A DNA stretch of 10,357 nucleotides from Deltaproteobacteria bacterium RBG_16_54_18 (GCA_001797935.1 MGQT01000103.1:1-10357), one strand, 5' to 3'. Positions 1 through 6,518 are shown, counted from the first letter of the stretch. Notes: a model not told the origin generated them from the sequence alone. Numbers and translations are program-made.

Positions 1-1
1 T

Positions 2-277
2 GCTATTGAATATCAGAATGACTCTGTCATTGTCTTCAAGGATATTCATCCCCATGCCCCGGTTCATCTTCTCATCGTCCCGAAGAAACATATCCGGAGC
101 CTTAATGACCTCGCTGACCAGAACAAGGATCTTCTTTCTGACATGATCCTGACGGCCCGCAAGGTTGCAAAAGAAAAAGGGATTGCAAAGTCAGGCTATC
201 GTCTTCTGATGAATGTGGAACGGGGCGGAGGACAGCTTATTTTTCATCTCCATATGCACCTGCTGGGGGGGTGGTAG
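2..277 (+). CDS. HIT-family (histidine triad) nucleotide hydrolase, 5' end missing
   Basis: The last 91 codons of a HIT protein enter from the left edge; the start lies outside the window. HIT proteins of the HinT branch bind purine nucleotides and hydrolyse phosphoramidate-linked AMP or GMP derivatives in the cytoplasm. The family signature is directly visible: an early DIHPHAP stretch, a VPKKHI strand, NVERGGGQ, and the catalytic triad HLHMHLLGG with histidines encoded at 245-247, 251-253 and 257-259. Family members normally continue after LLGG with a short tail such as R-x-M-G-W-P-P-G. Here the frame stops after LLGGW, immediately past a run of seven G (265-271), so the C-terminus is a few residues short. 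This may be natural variation or a homopolymer frameshift. The active site is complete. Family assignment is firm, substrate unknown. Confidence 0.93.
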   Translation, partial: AIEYQNDSVIVFKDIHPHAPVHLLIVPKKHIRSLNDLADQNKDLLSDMILTARKVAKEKGIAKSGYRLLMNVERGGGQLIFHLHMHLLGGW

Positions 278-384
278 CAACAGTAAGATCAAACGACCCC
301 GGGGCCTCCAAGCGCTTCCCACGCAAAGGGGGGAATCTTGAAGATGTTGTTGCCTAGATTGCAAGACGCTTGAGGCGGATCTGA
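271..384 (+). other. possible decayed coding tail after the HIT gene
   Basis: The frame beginning at 271 reads as protein-like sequence through about 350 (ending NLEDVVA), meets an amber codon at 355-357, and continues with IARRLRRI to a TGA at 382-384. It lies in a different frame from the HIT gene and would join it if the G7 run at 265-271 had one more G. It may be a remnant of a longer gene or chance. I do not recognise the sequence. Confidence 0.2.
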
Positions 385-424
385 GATTACACTCCCCCCC
401 TTTCCCTCTCCAGTAAGTAATCTC
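383..424. repeat. 8-bp perfect inverted repeat flanking a pyrimidine tract
   Basis: GAGATTAC at 383-390 is matched exactly by GTAATCTC at 417-424. The 26-base spacer is almost purely pyrimidine in its first 20 bases and includes C7 at 394-400. It could fold as a hairpin between the HIT gene and the mutagenesis operon, acting as a weak transcription end or mRNA 3' structure. No classic U-tract follows, only a CT-rich stretch. The gap 278-457 otherwise shows no convincing gene. Confidence 0.4.
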
Positions 425-457
425 TCTACTCATCTTCCCCATAGATATTTTTCCCCC

Positions 458-486
458 TTGACAGTAAACGTTCGTTCACCTATACT
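458..486 (+). promoter_or_regulatory. strong sigma70-type promoter of the umuD-umuC operon
   Basis: A perfect -35 box TTGACA (458-463), an optimal 17-bp spacer and a near-perfect -10 box TATACT (481-486) are present. The predicted transcription start, about 6-8 bases after the -10 box, falls at or next to the ATG at 493. The message may therefore be leaderless. Such a near-consensus promoter would be strong if unrepressed, which fits tight control by the overlapping operator. Confidence 0.85.
464..479. promoter_or_regulatory. LexA-like operator inside the promoter spacer
   Basis: GTAAAC-GTTC-GTTCAC is an inverted repeat of 6-bp arms (one mismatch) around 4 bp, filling almost the whole -35/-10 spacer. 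It resembles the Gram-positive type LexA box (CGAAC-N4-GTTCG) with one mismatch in the GAAC half. A protein bound here would block RNA polymerase. The encoded wHTH-UmuD protein is the obvious candidate ligand (autoregulation), though a genomic LexA could also bind. The site is seen in the sequence; the ligand is inferred. Confidence 0.6.
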
Positions 487-492
487 GGGAGC

Positions 493-1086
493 ATGCAAAA
501 GCAAATAAGAGAAGAGAGGCTGCGCGCCCGGGCCCGGGTAATTGCCGCCTTCCTGCTTCACCAGGGGAGGATGCCGAGCTTTTCCGAGATCGGGGAGTTG
601 TGCGGCCTCAGTTCCAAAAACGCCGTGTACAAGCTCATCGGGCGGCTCGAAGGCCTCGGGGCCCTCAAACGGGACCATAAAGGCAGGCTTATCCCCCAAT
701 CCTTGGCATACCCCATAAGGATGCTGGGGACCGTGGAAGCAGGCTTCCCCAGCCCTGCCGAAGAGGAACTGGCCGATACCCTCTCCCTTGACCAGTTCCT
801 CATCAAGAACCCGGACGCCACCTTTCTCCTCAAGGTAGCAGGTGACTCCATGTCCGGCGCCGGCATCCTGCCGGGGGACATGGTGCTGGTTGACAAGGGG
901 CGGCGCCCCAAGAGCGGCGATATCGTCATCGCCGAGGTCGACGGCCAGTGGACGATGAAATATCTCAGGGGGCGAGGGAAGGAGGGCGTCATGCTGATGC
1001 CCGCTAACCCCAAATACAAGCCGATTACGCCCACAGCAGAGCTGAGGATCGCCGGCGTGGTGACCGCGGTGGTACGCAAGTATTGA
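493..1086 (+). CDS. umuD: LexA/UmuD-type self-cleaving regulator with N-terminal winged helix (UmuD-like)
   Basis: This 197-aa protein has two parts. Residues about 1-70 resemble the LexA winged-helix DNA-binding domain (PSFSEIGELCGLSS, then a recognition helix NAVYKLIGRLE). Residues about 78-197 are a peptidase S24 domain closest to UmuD, containing AGFPSPAEEE, GDSM and a PMN/PAN-type motif. The Ala83-Gly84 cleavage bond, nucleophile Ser119 and general base Lys156 show the same 36- and 37-residue spacing as Cys24-Gly25, Ser60 and Lys97 of E. coli UmuD. RecA-stimulated self-cleavage is therefore expected to remove the DNA-binding domain and leave a UmuD'-like partner for the polymerase encoded 6 bp downstream. 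Ordinary UmuD is about 139 aa and lacks the DNA-binding part; LexA is about 200 aa. The ATG at 493 is preferred because it preserves the complete first helix; it has no ribosome binding site and may be leaderless. It could equally be labelled a LexA-family repressor. Confidence 0.88.
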   Translation: MQKQIREERLRARARVIAAFLLHQGRMPSFSEIGELCGLSSKNAVYKLIGRLEGLGALKRDHKGRLIPQSLAYPIRMLGTVEAGFPSPAEEELADTLSLDQFLIKNPDATFLLKVAGDSMSGAGILPGDMVLVDKGRRPKSGDIVIAEVDGQWTMKYLRGRGKEGVMLMPANPKYKPITPTAELRIAGVVTAVVRKY

Positions 1087-1092
1087 CCCCCT

Positions 1093-2406
1093 ATGGATAC
1101 CCCGCCCCTTACCATACGCTCCTGGCCGCGAGCAATCATGCATCTTGATGCCGATGCCTTCTTCGCCTCCTGCGAGCAGGCAATCCATCCGGAGCTCAGG
1201 GGCAAGCCTGTCATCACCGGCAAGGAGCGCGGGATCGTGGCAGCTGCCAGCTATGAGGCCAAGGCCCGGGGGGTAACACGGGGCACGCGGCTCTTCGAGG
1301 TCAAGAAAATCTGCCCCGAGGCCGTCATCCTCCCGTCGGACTATGAGACCTACAGCCTCTTTTCCGTCAGGATGTTCGCCATACTCAGACGCTTCTCTCC
1401 CGACGTGGAGGAATACTCCATCGATGAGGCCTTCGTGGACCTCACGGGCCTGCGGCGGAGTTTTCACGGACCCTACGGCATGATCGCCCGGCAGATACAG
1501 GAGGCCATCGAAAAAGAGTTGGGGATCACGGTATCGGTAGGCATGAGCCTCTCGAAGGTCCTGGCAAAGATCGCCTCGCGGCACCATAAACCGCACGGGT
1601 TCACCCTGATCCCGGGGAGGGAGATACGCCGGTACCTGGAGGAACTCCCCCTGGGAAAGGTCTGGGGCATAGGGCCGAACACGACCGCCTTCCTGCGGAA
1701 GTTCGGGATTCGGACCGCCTTGGAATTTGCGCTGAGGGAAGAAAGTTTTATTAAAAAACATCTCGCGAAGCCCTTTCAGGAGATCTGGCATGAGTTAAAC
1801 GGCAGGAGCATCTCCCCGGTCTGCCCCGAGGCAAAGGGCAGCTATCAATCCATCAGCAAGGCCAAGACCTTTACTCCCCCGTCGAGCGACGCACAGTTCG
1901 TCTTCGCGCAGCTTTCGAAGAACCTGGAGGCCGCCTGCATCAAGGCACGGCGTTACCATCTGGCCGCGACGAGGCTCATCGTCTTCTTACGGCAACAGGA
2001 CTTCAGAGACCAGGGTATAGAGCTGAAACTGAGCAGGCCCACGGCCTACCCGGCAGAGCTCTTCAAGGCGCTCACCGAGGGCTTTCACGAACTCTTTAGG
2101 CCCGCGGCCCGCTACCGCCAGACCGGCGTGGTCCTCACCGGCCTGGTGCCGGCAACCGATATCCAGTATACCCTCTTCGACGATATTGCCCGGATAGAGA
2201 AGATGGCGCGGATTTACCAAGCCGTAGATCTCCTGTCGGAGCGATTCGGCAAATACGCGGTGCATCATGGCTCGTCCCTGCCGACCAAAATCCAGGCCCG
2301 GCATGAGGGTGAGCGCGGTGACGCCCCCCAGCGGACATCCAAACTTTTTAAGGGAGAAAACAACAGGCAGCGCTTGGGATTGCCCCTGCTGCATATCAAG
2401 GTCTGA
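1093..2406 (+). CDS. umuC: Y-family translesion DNA polymerase (UmuC-type)
   Basis: This 437-aa error-prone polymerase copies past DNA lesions. The palm catalytic motifs are intact: DADAFFASCEQ with metal ligand Asp19, and YSIDEAF with Asp111-Glu112. The steric-gate region, the SVGMSLSKVLAKIAS segment and the helix-hairpin-helix VWGIGPNT are present, followed by the little-finger domain. A beta-clamp-binding motif QYTLF lies at residues 358-362, the position it has in UmuC. The C-terminal segment (about 370-437, with RFGKYAVHHGSSL and a LGLPLLHIKV end) resembles other UmuC-like proteins. The ATG is 6 bp after the UmuD-like gene stop and has no evident Shine-Dalgarno, so translation is probably coupled to it. 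Co-transcription from the operator-controlled promoter at 458 implies damage induction. A DinB label is possible, but the gene pairing and clamp motif favour UmuC. Confidence 0.92.
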   Translation: MDTPPLTIRSWPRAIMHLDADAFFASCEQAIHPELRGKPVITGKERGIVAAASYEAKARGVTRGTRLFEVKKICPEAVILPSDYETYSLFSVRMFAILRRFSPDVEEYSIDEAFVDLTGLRRSFHGPYGMIARQIQEAIEKELGITVSVGMSLSKVLAKIASRHHKPHGFTLIPGREIRRYLEELPLGKVWGIGPNTTAFLRKFGIRTALEFALREESFIKKHLAKPFQEIWHELNGRSISPVCPEAKGSYQSISKAKTFTPPSSDAQFVFAQLSKNLEAACIKARRYHLAATRLIVFLRQQDFRDQGIELKLSRPTAYPAELFKALTEGFHELFRPAARYRQTGVVLTGLVPATDIQYTLFDDIARIEKMARIYQAVDLLSERFGKYAVHHGSSLPTKIQARHEGERGDAPQRTSKLFKGENNRQRLGLPLLHIKV

Positions 2407-2410
2407 TCAA

Positions 2411-2452
2411 CCCTGGCTCGGGATGCAGGAATAGAATCCTGCCACGTCAGGG
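2411..2452. repeat. nested inverted repeats after the polymerase gene
   Basis: CCCTG (2411-2415) pairs with CAGGG (2448-2452), and inside them GCAGGA (2425-2430) pairs with TCCTGC (2437-2442) around a 6-base loop. The structure starts a few bases after the stop codon and could stabilise the 3' end of the mutagenesis operon message. No T-run follows, so it is not a standard intrinsic terminator. Confidence 0.4.
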
Positions 2453-2514
2453 ACCTATAAATAATAAAAAACAGTGATACGAATCTAACCTAGAAATGCA
2501 GACGCGGGGGAAGC

Positions 2515-2566
2515 AGTATGGTATACTATGGTGTACGGCACCATAATATTTCATCACACCATATAC
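2515..2566. promoter_or_regulatory. repeated TATGGTRTAC elements upstream of the protease gene
   Basis: Two tandem 10-bp copies, TATGGTATAC (2517-2526) and TATGGTGTAC (2527-2536), differ at one base. Two reverse-orientation CACCATA half-sites follow at 2539-2545 and 2557-2563. The second direct copy and the first inverted copy form a TATGGTG/CACCATA inverted repeat with a 5-base spacer. AGTAT-GGT-ATACT (2515-2527) is also palindromic and contains a TATACT (2522-2527) usable as a -10 box, with no good -35. The 10-bp periodicity puts equivalent bases on one DNA face. This looks like a regulator-binding array controlling the HtrA gene; the regulator is unknown. Confidence 0.5.
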
Positions 2567-2576
2567 GGGAGGCATT

Positions 2577-4055
2577 ATGAAGACCATCTGGAGGGCATTG
2601 CTGGTATTTGTCGTCATCGGGATCGTGACGGTCCCTGCCTTGGCACAACGTAACCTGGAGGAGGCGACCGTTAAAGTCTATGCCGTGCAGTCCGAATACG
2701 ATTACGACATGCCCTGGCAGCTCGCGGGACAGGAACGGGGGTTCGGCTCAGGCTGCATCATCAGCGGCAACAGGATATTAACCAATGCCCACGTCGTGGC
2801 AAATCAGAACTTTATCCAGGTAAAACGCGCCGGCCAGGCGCAGAAATATAACGCCACCGTAGAGATCGTCGCACACGAGTGCGACCTCGCCCTCCTCAAA
2901 GTTGATGATCCCTCTTTTTTTTCCGGCGTTAAGCCGCTCGCGCTGGGCCCCCTGCCGCAGATGCGGGACAAGGTCGCTGTCTATGGGTTCCCTATGGGGG
3001 GAGAAGAGCTGAGCATTACCGAGGGGGTAGTATCGCGGGTGGAACATACCCGCTACTCACACAGCGGCGCGAGCCTGCTGACCTGTCAGATTGACGCGGC
3101 CATCAACCCCGGTAACAGCGGCGGCCCGGTCATAAAAGACGGCAAGATCGTGGGGATAGCCTTTCAGGGATATACGTTCGCGCAAAATATCGGCTATATG
3201 GTCCCTCCTCCTATCATTGAGCATTTTCTTAAAGACAGCGCCGACGGCACCTATGACGGTATTCCGGAGATCGGTATCGCCTGGCAGGACATGGAAAATC
3301 CCGGTCTGAGGGGTCTCTACCGGATGAGCGAAAAGCAGACGGGCGTGCTGGTTACGTACATCGCCCCTAACTCCTCCGCCCGCGGCATCATGCGCGTCGG
3401 CGATGTCCTATTAGCCATTGAACAAAAACCGATTGCCAATGACGGAACCATCTCCTTCCGGGGCACGGAACGAATACACTTTGCCCAGGCGGTACAGGAT
3501 AAATTTATGGGTGAGAAGGTCAGGTGCAGCATTCTCAGGGACGGTACAATCAAGGCAGTTACCATCCCCTTGAGCACACCCACCGACTCGGCGCGCCTGG
3601 TACCGTATATCCAATACGACAAGGCGCCGACCTATTACTTCATGGGCGGTCTGGTATTCCAGCCCCTGACGATGAACTATCTGCAGACCTGGAATAGAAT
3701 GGAGGCCGTCCCCCCCCACCTGGCGAATTACTATTACTACGAGAAGCCGTCGGATGAGCGCAAGCAGGTGATTGTGGTAACCAAGGTTTTGGGAGACGAG
3801 TTGACGGTAGGATACGACGATTTTAAAGATCACGTCATCACGCAGGTCAACGGGAAAAAGATTTCCACCATGACGGACCTCGTCAAGGCCATTGGGGGGA
3901 ATACCGGCACATACCACATGCTCATGGATGAGTGGGGGAATAAGATCGTGCTCGAACGCAGCAAAGCTGAAGAGACGCAGAAAAAGCTCATGGAGAAATT
4001 TAGGATTACGGCGGACCGATCCGTTGATCTGCGTGAGGGAGCGAAGAAGCAGTAG
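2577..4055 (+). CDS. exported HtrA/Deg9-type serine protease with PDZ domains
   Basis: This 492-aa protein starts with a Sec signal peptide (about 24 residues, ending VPALAQ), so it acts in the envelope. The trypsin-like domain follows, with a complete triad: His72 in LTNAHVV, Asp103 in ECDLALL and Ser181 in NPGNSGGPV. A first PDZ domain spans about 228-332. A second PDZ-like region spans about 337-475 and contains YYFMGGLVFQPLT and a late VTKVLGDELTVGYDDF-type strand. This layout resembles the plant Deg9-like branch more than classical DegP, which carries two ordinary PDZ domains. HtrA proteases degrade misfolded envelope proteins during heat or oxidative stress. Start choice is supported by GGGAGG at 2567-2572, four bases before ATG. 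An 8-T run at 2915-2922 does not disturb the frame. Control probably acts through the repeated elements just upstream. Confidence 0.92.
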   Translation: MKTIWRALLVFVVIGIVTVPALAQRNLEEATVKVYAVQSEYDYDMPWQLAGQERGFGSGCIISGNRILTNAHVVANQNFIQVKRAGQAQKYNATVEIVAHECDLALLKVDDPSFFSGVKPLALGPLPQMRDKVAVYGFPMGGEELSITEGVVSRVEHTRYSHSGASLLTCQIDAAINPGNSGGPVIKDGKIVGIAFQGYTFAQNIGYMVPPPIIEHFLKDSADGTYDGIPEIGIAWQDMENPGLRGLYRMSEKQTGVLVTYIAPNSSARGIMRVGDVLLAIEQKPIANDGTISFRGTERIHFAQAVQDKFMGEKVRCSILRDGTIKAVTIPLSTPTDSARLVPYIQYDKAPTYYFMGGLVFQPLTMNYLQTWNRMEAVPPHLANYYYYEKPSDERKQVIVVTKVLGDELTVGYDDFKDHVITQVNGKKISTMTDLVKAIGGNTGTYHMLMDEWGNKIVLERSKAEETQKKLMEKFRITADRSVDLREGAKKQ

Positions 4056-4112
4056 TTGCCGCATCGAACAGTGTGCTCATTGTTATAAAAAACGTAATGG
4101 GTGAGGAAGGCC

Positions 4113-4790
4113 GTGGCTCATGAACAGATCATCGGCGCAGTTGAGAAATCGATAGAGGAGCTGTGCAGGGAGTTCCGTGATCGTCCCACCCTTTTTTATA
4201 CGGAAGAAGATATCGCCTCGTTCTTCTACGCCCTCCTGCAGCACCATCTCTCCATGGCACGGGCGCACGATAGGGACGGGAGTGAACATTTTTTGGTCCA
4301 CCGGGAGTATCCGGCACCCTTCCGCAGCGACCTGAGCGGCGGACAGTTCGCCATCAAGAGGGACGACGAGCGGACTGCGGACGGCACCCCCTACCCGCGC
4401 GGTGTCTATTCCGTCGTCGTCCTGAACCCCGAGTTCATGGCACAATACTCCTACGAGCTTATTAAGGCCCAGGACTATGCGCTCTTCAAAAAGTTGGTCC
4501 TCCCACATCTGGACAAGACTAAGCCGGCAGTCCTCTTCGGGATGGCGTGTATACTGCGCAGCGACCCTTTTCCCCTGCTGATAGAGGACGAGGGTAAGGA
4601 GATAATTGACGGCTTCGTCGCCGAGGTCAATACAAAGGTCGATCATTTGATTGCCGGCCAATCAAGCGCCGGCTTTATGGGCAACGTACGGATGCTCACT
4701 TTCCTCAAGGGCGGCGCCGACCAGGTGCGTACCTTTCTCTTTAAAAAACTCACCGAGCGACCGGAGGTGCTCGTCTGTTTTAGTTATTAA
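4113..4790 (+). CDS. conserved hypothetical protein, possibly a degenerate PD-(D/E)XK-like fold
   Basis: I do not recognise this 225-aa soluble protein with confidence. It has no signal peptide or membrane helix. An N-terminal helical part (about 1-55) contains a TEEDIASFFYALL segment. A predicted beta-rich core follows, with FLVHREYP, then RGVYSVVVLNPEF, then PAVLFGMACILRSDPF. This order (acidic helix, E-Y-P strand, R-G-x-x-x-VVVLNP strand, later strand) resembles PD-(D/E)XK nuclease-fold proteins. The expected catalytic Asp and Lys are not obvious, so activity is doubtful. The GTG at 4113 is chosen because GAGGA at 4103-4107 is well placed before it; a GTG at 4101 gives four more residues but lacks a ribosome site. 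The stop of the protease lies 57 bp upstream, so the two genes could be co-transcribed. Confidence 0.72.
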   Translation: MAHEQIIGAVEKSIEELCREFRDRPTLFYTEEDIASFFYALLQHHLSMARAHDRDGSEHFLVHREYPAPFRSDLSGGQFAIKRDDERTADGTPYPRGVYSVVVLNPEFMAQYSYELIKAQDYALFKKLVLPHLDKTKPAVLFGMACILRSDPFPLLIEDEGKEIIDGFVAEVNTKVDHLIAGQSSAGFMGNVRMLTFLKGGADQVRTFLFKKLTERPEVLVCFSY

Positions 4791-4807
4791 AGGGCAACGG
4801 GTAACCT

Positions 4808-4835
4808 CGACGAGCTAAAGATATACGAGTATAAT
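4808..4835 (+). promoter_or_regulatory. candidate promoter of the cupin gene
   Basis: A consensus -10 box TATAAT (4830-4835) is preceded at 16 bp by TCGACG (4808-4813), a 4/6 match to a -35 box. The start of transcription would be near 4842, giving a leader of only about 20 bases before the ATG pair at 4862/4865. No other transcription signals are clear in this gap. Confidence 0.45.
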
Positions 4836-4861
4836 AATGAGATATCTTGCCTCCGCACACG

Positions 4862-5221
4862 ATGATGAAAACGCGCCATGACGATTGTGAGCCGTCGGTG
4901 GCCAAGGATGGTTCGATCATTCGGGAGTTAATGCATCCCGCCGTCCACGGCAATCGCCGGCAGAGTCTGGCCGAAGCCGTCGTACCTGTGGGAGCTGCCA
5001 CCATGCTCCACAGGCATCTCAAGACAGAGGAGATTTATCACATCACCGCCGGCACCGGCATCATGGTTGTGGAAGACGAGCAATTCCGTGTCGCCGCCGG
5101 CGACACGGTATGTATCACGCCGAACACGCCGCACCGGATTACGAACAGCGGCACCATACCCCTGACGATATTGTGCTGCTGCTCGCCGGCATATTCGCAC
5201 GATGATACGCACCTGCTGTGA
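4862..5221 (+). CDS. single-domain cupin (mannose-6-phosphate isomerase-like)
   Basis: This 119-aa protein is a small cupin. The first cupin motif is seen as a Gly then His50-x-His52 and Glu56/57 (MLHRHLKTEEIYHITAGTG). The second is GDTVCITPNTPHRITN with His91. Together these supply a complete 3-His/1-Glu metal site. Sugar isomerases, dioxygenases and sensor cupins share this fold, so the reaction cannot be read from sequence. The N-terminal part (EPSVAKDGSIIRELMHP) is typical of a widespread stand-alone cupin family in anaerobes. The start is uncertain. ATG 4862 or 4865 is preferred over an in-frame TTG at 4847; none has a good Shine-Dalgarno. A Cys-Cys-Cys run lies near residue 105 and may be incidental. 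Confidence 0.85.
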   Translation: MMKTRHDDCEPSVAKDGSIIRELMHPAVHGNRRQSLAEAVVPVGAATMLHRHLKTEEIYHITAGTGIMVVEDEQFRVAAGDTVCITPNTPHRITNSGTIPLTILCCCSPAYSHDDTHLL

Positions 5222-5284
5222 GCAACGACTCGCTCCTGTTATGTTCAGACCACGAGGGGAAAATTGAGAAAGGAAAAATAACAT

Positions 5285-5554
5285 ATGGCCATCAACCCGC
5301 CCTTTATCAAGCCGCTCACGGCAGAGATCATTACCGTTGAAGGCACCTGCAACGCCGGCCACCGCGCCGGTGACTCCTTCGCGATCAGCTGCTACGATAG
5401 CGGGGGGCTATGCGGTTTCTTTTATCACGACCTCTTCCCGAGTTTAAGCGTTCTGCAATTCGGGGGAACGATCCCCTGGGCGCCGGCCGGGGAGCTCGCG
5501 GTGGAGTGCCCGGATCGGCGTAATGTCGTTACCATAAAGCTGACCGCTCGCTAG
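5285..5554 (+). CDS. TIGR04076-family small protein
   Basis: This 89-aa protein shows the pattern of the TIGR04076 family: an early VEGTCNAGHRAGDSF segment, GLCGFFYHDLFPSLSVLQFGG in the centre, then W and a late ECPD segment. Members are common in anaerobic bacteria and archaea and have no established function. Conserved cysteines at the GTC, GLC and ECPD positions could bind a metal or a redox partner; that is inference. An AAAGGAA sequence about 10 bases upstream serves as the ribosome site. It sits between the cupin gene (63 bp) and the peptidase gene (24 bp) and is probably co-transcribed with the latter. Confidence 0.8.
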   Translation: MAINPPFIKPLTAEIITVEGTCNAGHRAGDSFAISCYDSGGLCGFFYHDLFPSLSVLQFGGTIPWAPAGELAVECPDRRNVVTIKLTAR

Positions 5555-5578
5555 CGGGGCAGTAAAGAAGGATTATGG

Positions 5579-6412
5579 ATGCCGTGGATTTTGCTGCTCG
5601 CCGTTCTGCTTATCTGCGCCGCTATCTTCGGCAGACGATATCTGCGAGGTTTGCGCAGGAAGCGTCTTACGAACAACCCTTTCCCCGCGGCGTGGGGTAA
5701 AATTCTAAAACGCAACGTCCCGCTATACAGGCGCCTTCCGGCAGCGCTCCGACGCCAACTGCAGGGTCATATTCTTGTTTTGCTCGCGGAAAAAAATTTT
5801 GAGGGATGCGGCGGTCTGGAAATGACCGATGAAATCAAGGTTACGATCGCGGCCCAGGCAGGCATTCTTCTCCTCAATAGAAAACCGATGTACTATCCGG
5901 ATCTCGAGTCCATCCTCGTCTATCCCGGCACGTTTGTAGCGGAAGATATTACGCCCCTGAGTGATCACGCCTACCTTGAAGGCGAGACGGAGCTCCTCGG
6001 GGAGTCATGGAAAAGAGGTGCCCTCATCCTGGCATGGGACGCGGTAAAACATGCCGCCCTGGATGTCCACGGCGGGCAGAATGTGGTGCTCCATGAGTTT
6101 GCCCACCAATTGGACCAGGAAAATGGCGCGGCAGACGGTGCGCCGTTGCTTGAGCGCGGTGCTCAATATTCGGCGTGGGCCCGCACACTGGGAAAGGAGT
6201 ATCGAAAGTTGCAACGGTCGACACGACAAGGGTTACGGAGTGTGATGGATGAATACGGGGCAACCGATCCCGCCGAGTTCTTTGCCGTGGCGACGGAAAC
6301 GTTCTTCGAAAGACCGCTCGCCATGCAACGCAGGCATCAGGAGCTGTATGCTATTCTGGCAGACTATTACAAGCTTGATCCCGCCGCGTGGGTCACGGAT
6401 GCCGACACGTAA
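5579..6412 (+). CDS. mtfA: M90-family zinc metallopeptidase, MtfA-like
   Basis: This 277-aa protein belongs to peptidase family M90. The zinc motif HEFAHQLD is complete (His172, Glu173, His176). A downstream EYGATDPAEFFAVATETFFERP segment carries candidate third-ligand glutamates (Glu233, Glu240). E. coli MtfA (265 aa) binds and inactivates the repressor Mlc and so affects glucose PTS expression. Whether that partner exists here cannot be judged. Unlike cytoplasmic MtfA, this protein has an N-terminal hydrophobic segment (about residues 3-20, followed by basic residues), indicating a membrane anchor facing the cytoplasm. Many M90 homologues outside enterics share this. AAGAAGGA at 5565-5572 lies 6 bases before the ATG at 5579, deciding this start over an out-of-frame ATG at 5575. 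Family firm; biological role inferred. Confidence 0.9.
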   Translation: MPWILLLAVLLICAAIFGRRYLRGLRRKRLTNNPFPAAWGKILKRNVPLYRRLPAALRRQLQGHILVLLAEKNFEGCGGLEMTDEIKVTIAAQAGILLLNRKPMYYPDLESILVYPGTFVAEDITPLSDHAYLEGETELLGESWKRGALILAWDAVKHAALDVHGGQNVVLHEFAHQLDQENGAADGAPLLERGAQYSAWARTLGKEYRKLQRSTRQGLRSVMDEYGATDPAEFFAVATETFFERPLAMQRRHQELYAILADYYKLDPAAWVTDADT

Positions 6413-6446
6413 CGATGTGCTAACCGTAGGCCCCGGACGAAATATA

Positions 6447-6476
6447 TTGAACGAGAATGACCTCTTGTGCTATGGT
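6447..6476 (+). promoter_or_regulatory. candidate extended -10 promoter
   Basis: TTGAAC (6447-6452), an 18-bp spacer and TATGGT (6471-6476) preceded by TGC form a plausible extended -10 promoter. Each hexamer matches consensus at 4/6. Transcription would start near 6483, giving a leader of about 45 bases before the short ORF at 6530 and about 105 bases before the cysteine-rich protein gene. Confidence 0.35.
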
Positions 6477-6518
6477 ATGCAGAGGTAACATTCCACGATA
6501 GACAGCAGGTATTAAAAT

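Noticed and set aside
558..1223. 221-codon minus-strand frame
   Set aside because: It lies wholly opposite the UmuD-like gene and the polymerase start and has low-complexity Ser/Pro composition typical of an antisense shadow.
430..1791. 453-codon open frame on the minus strand opposite the umuD-umuC operon
   Set aside because: It is a shadow of two well-recognised plus-strand genes with full catalytic motifs. Its translation is rich in Pro, Gly and His, matches no family, and crosses the promoter.
2425..2442. hairpin GCAGGA/TCCTGC as an intrinsic terminator
   Set aside because: No T-run follows the stem; it is recorded only as an inverted repeat.
3411..4064. 217-codon minus-strand frame opposite the HtrA gene
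   Set aside because: The plus strand encodes the PDZ domains of a recognisable protease; the minus frame has no recognisable motif or ribosome site.
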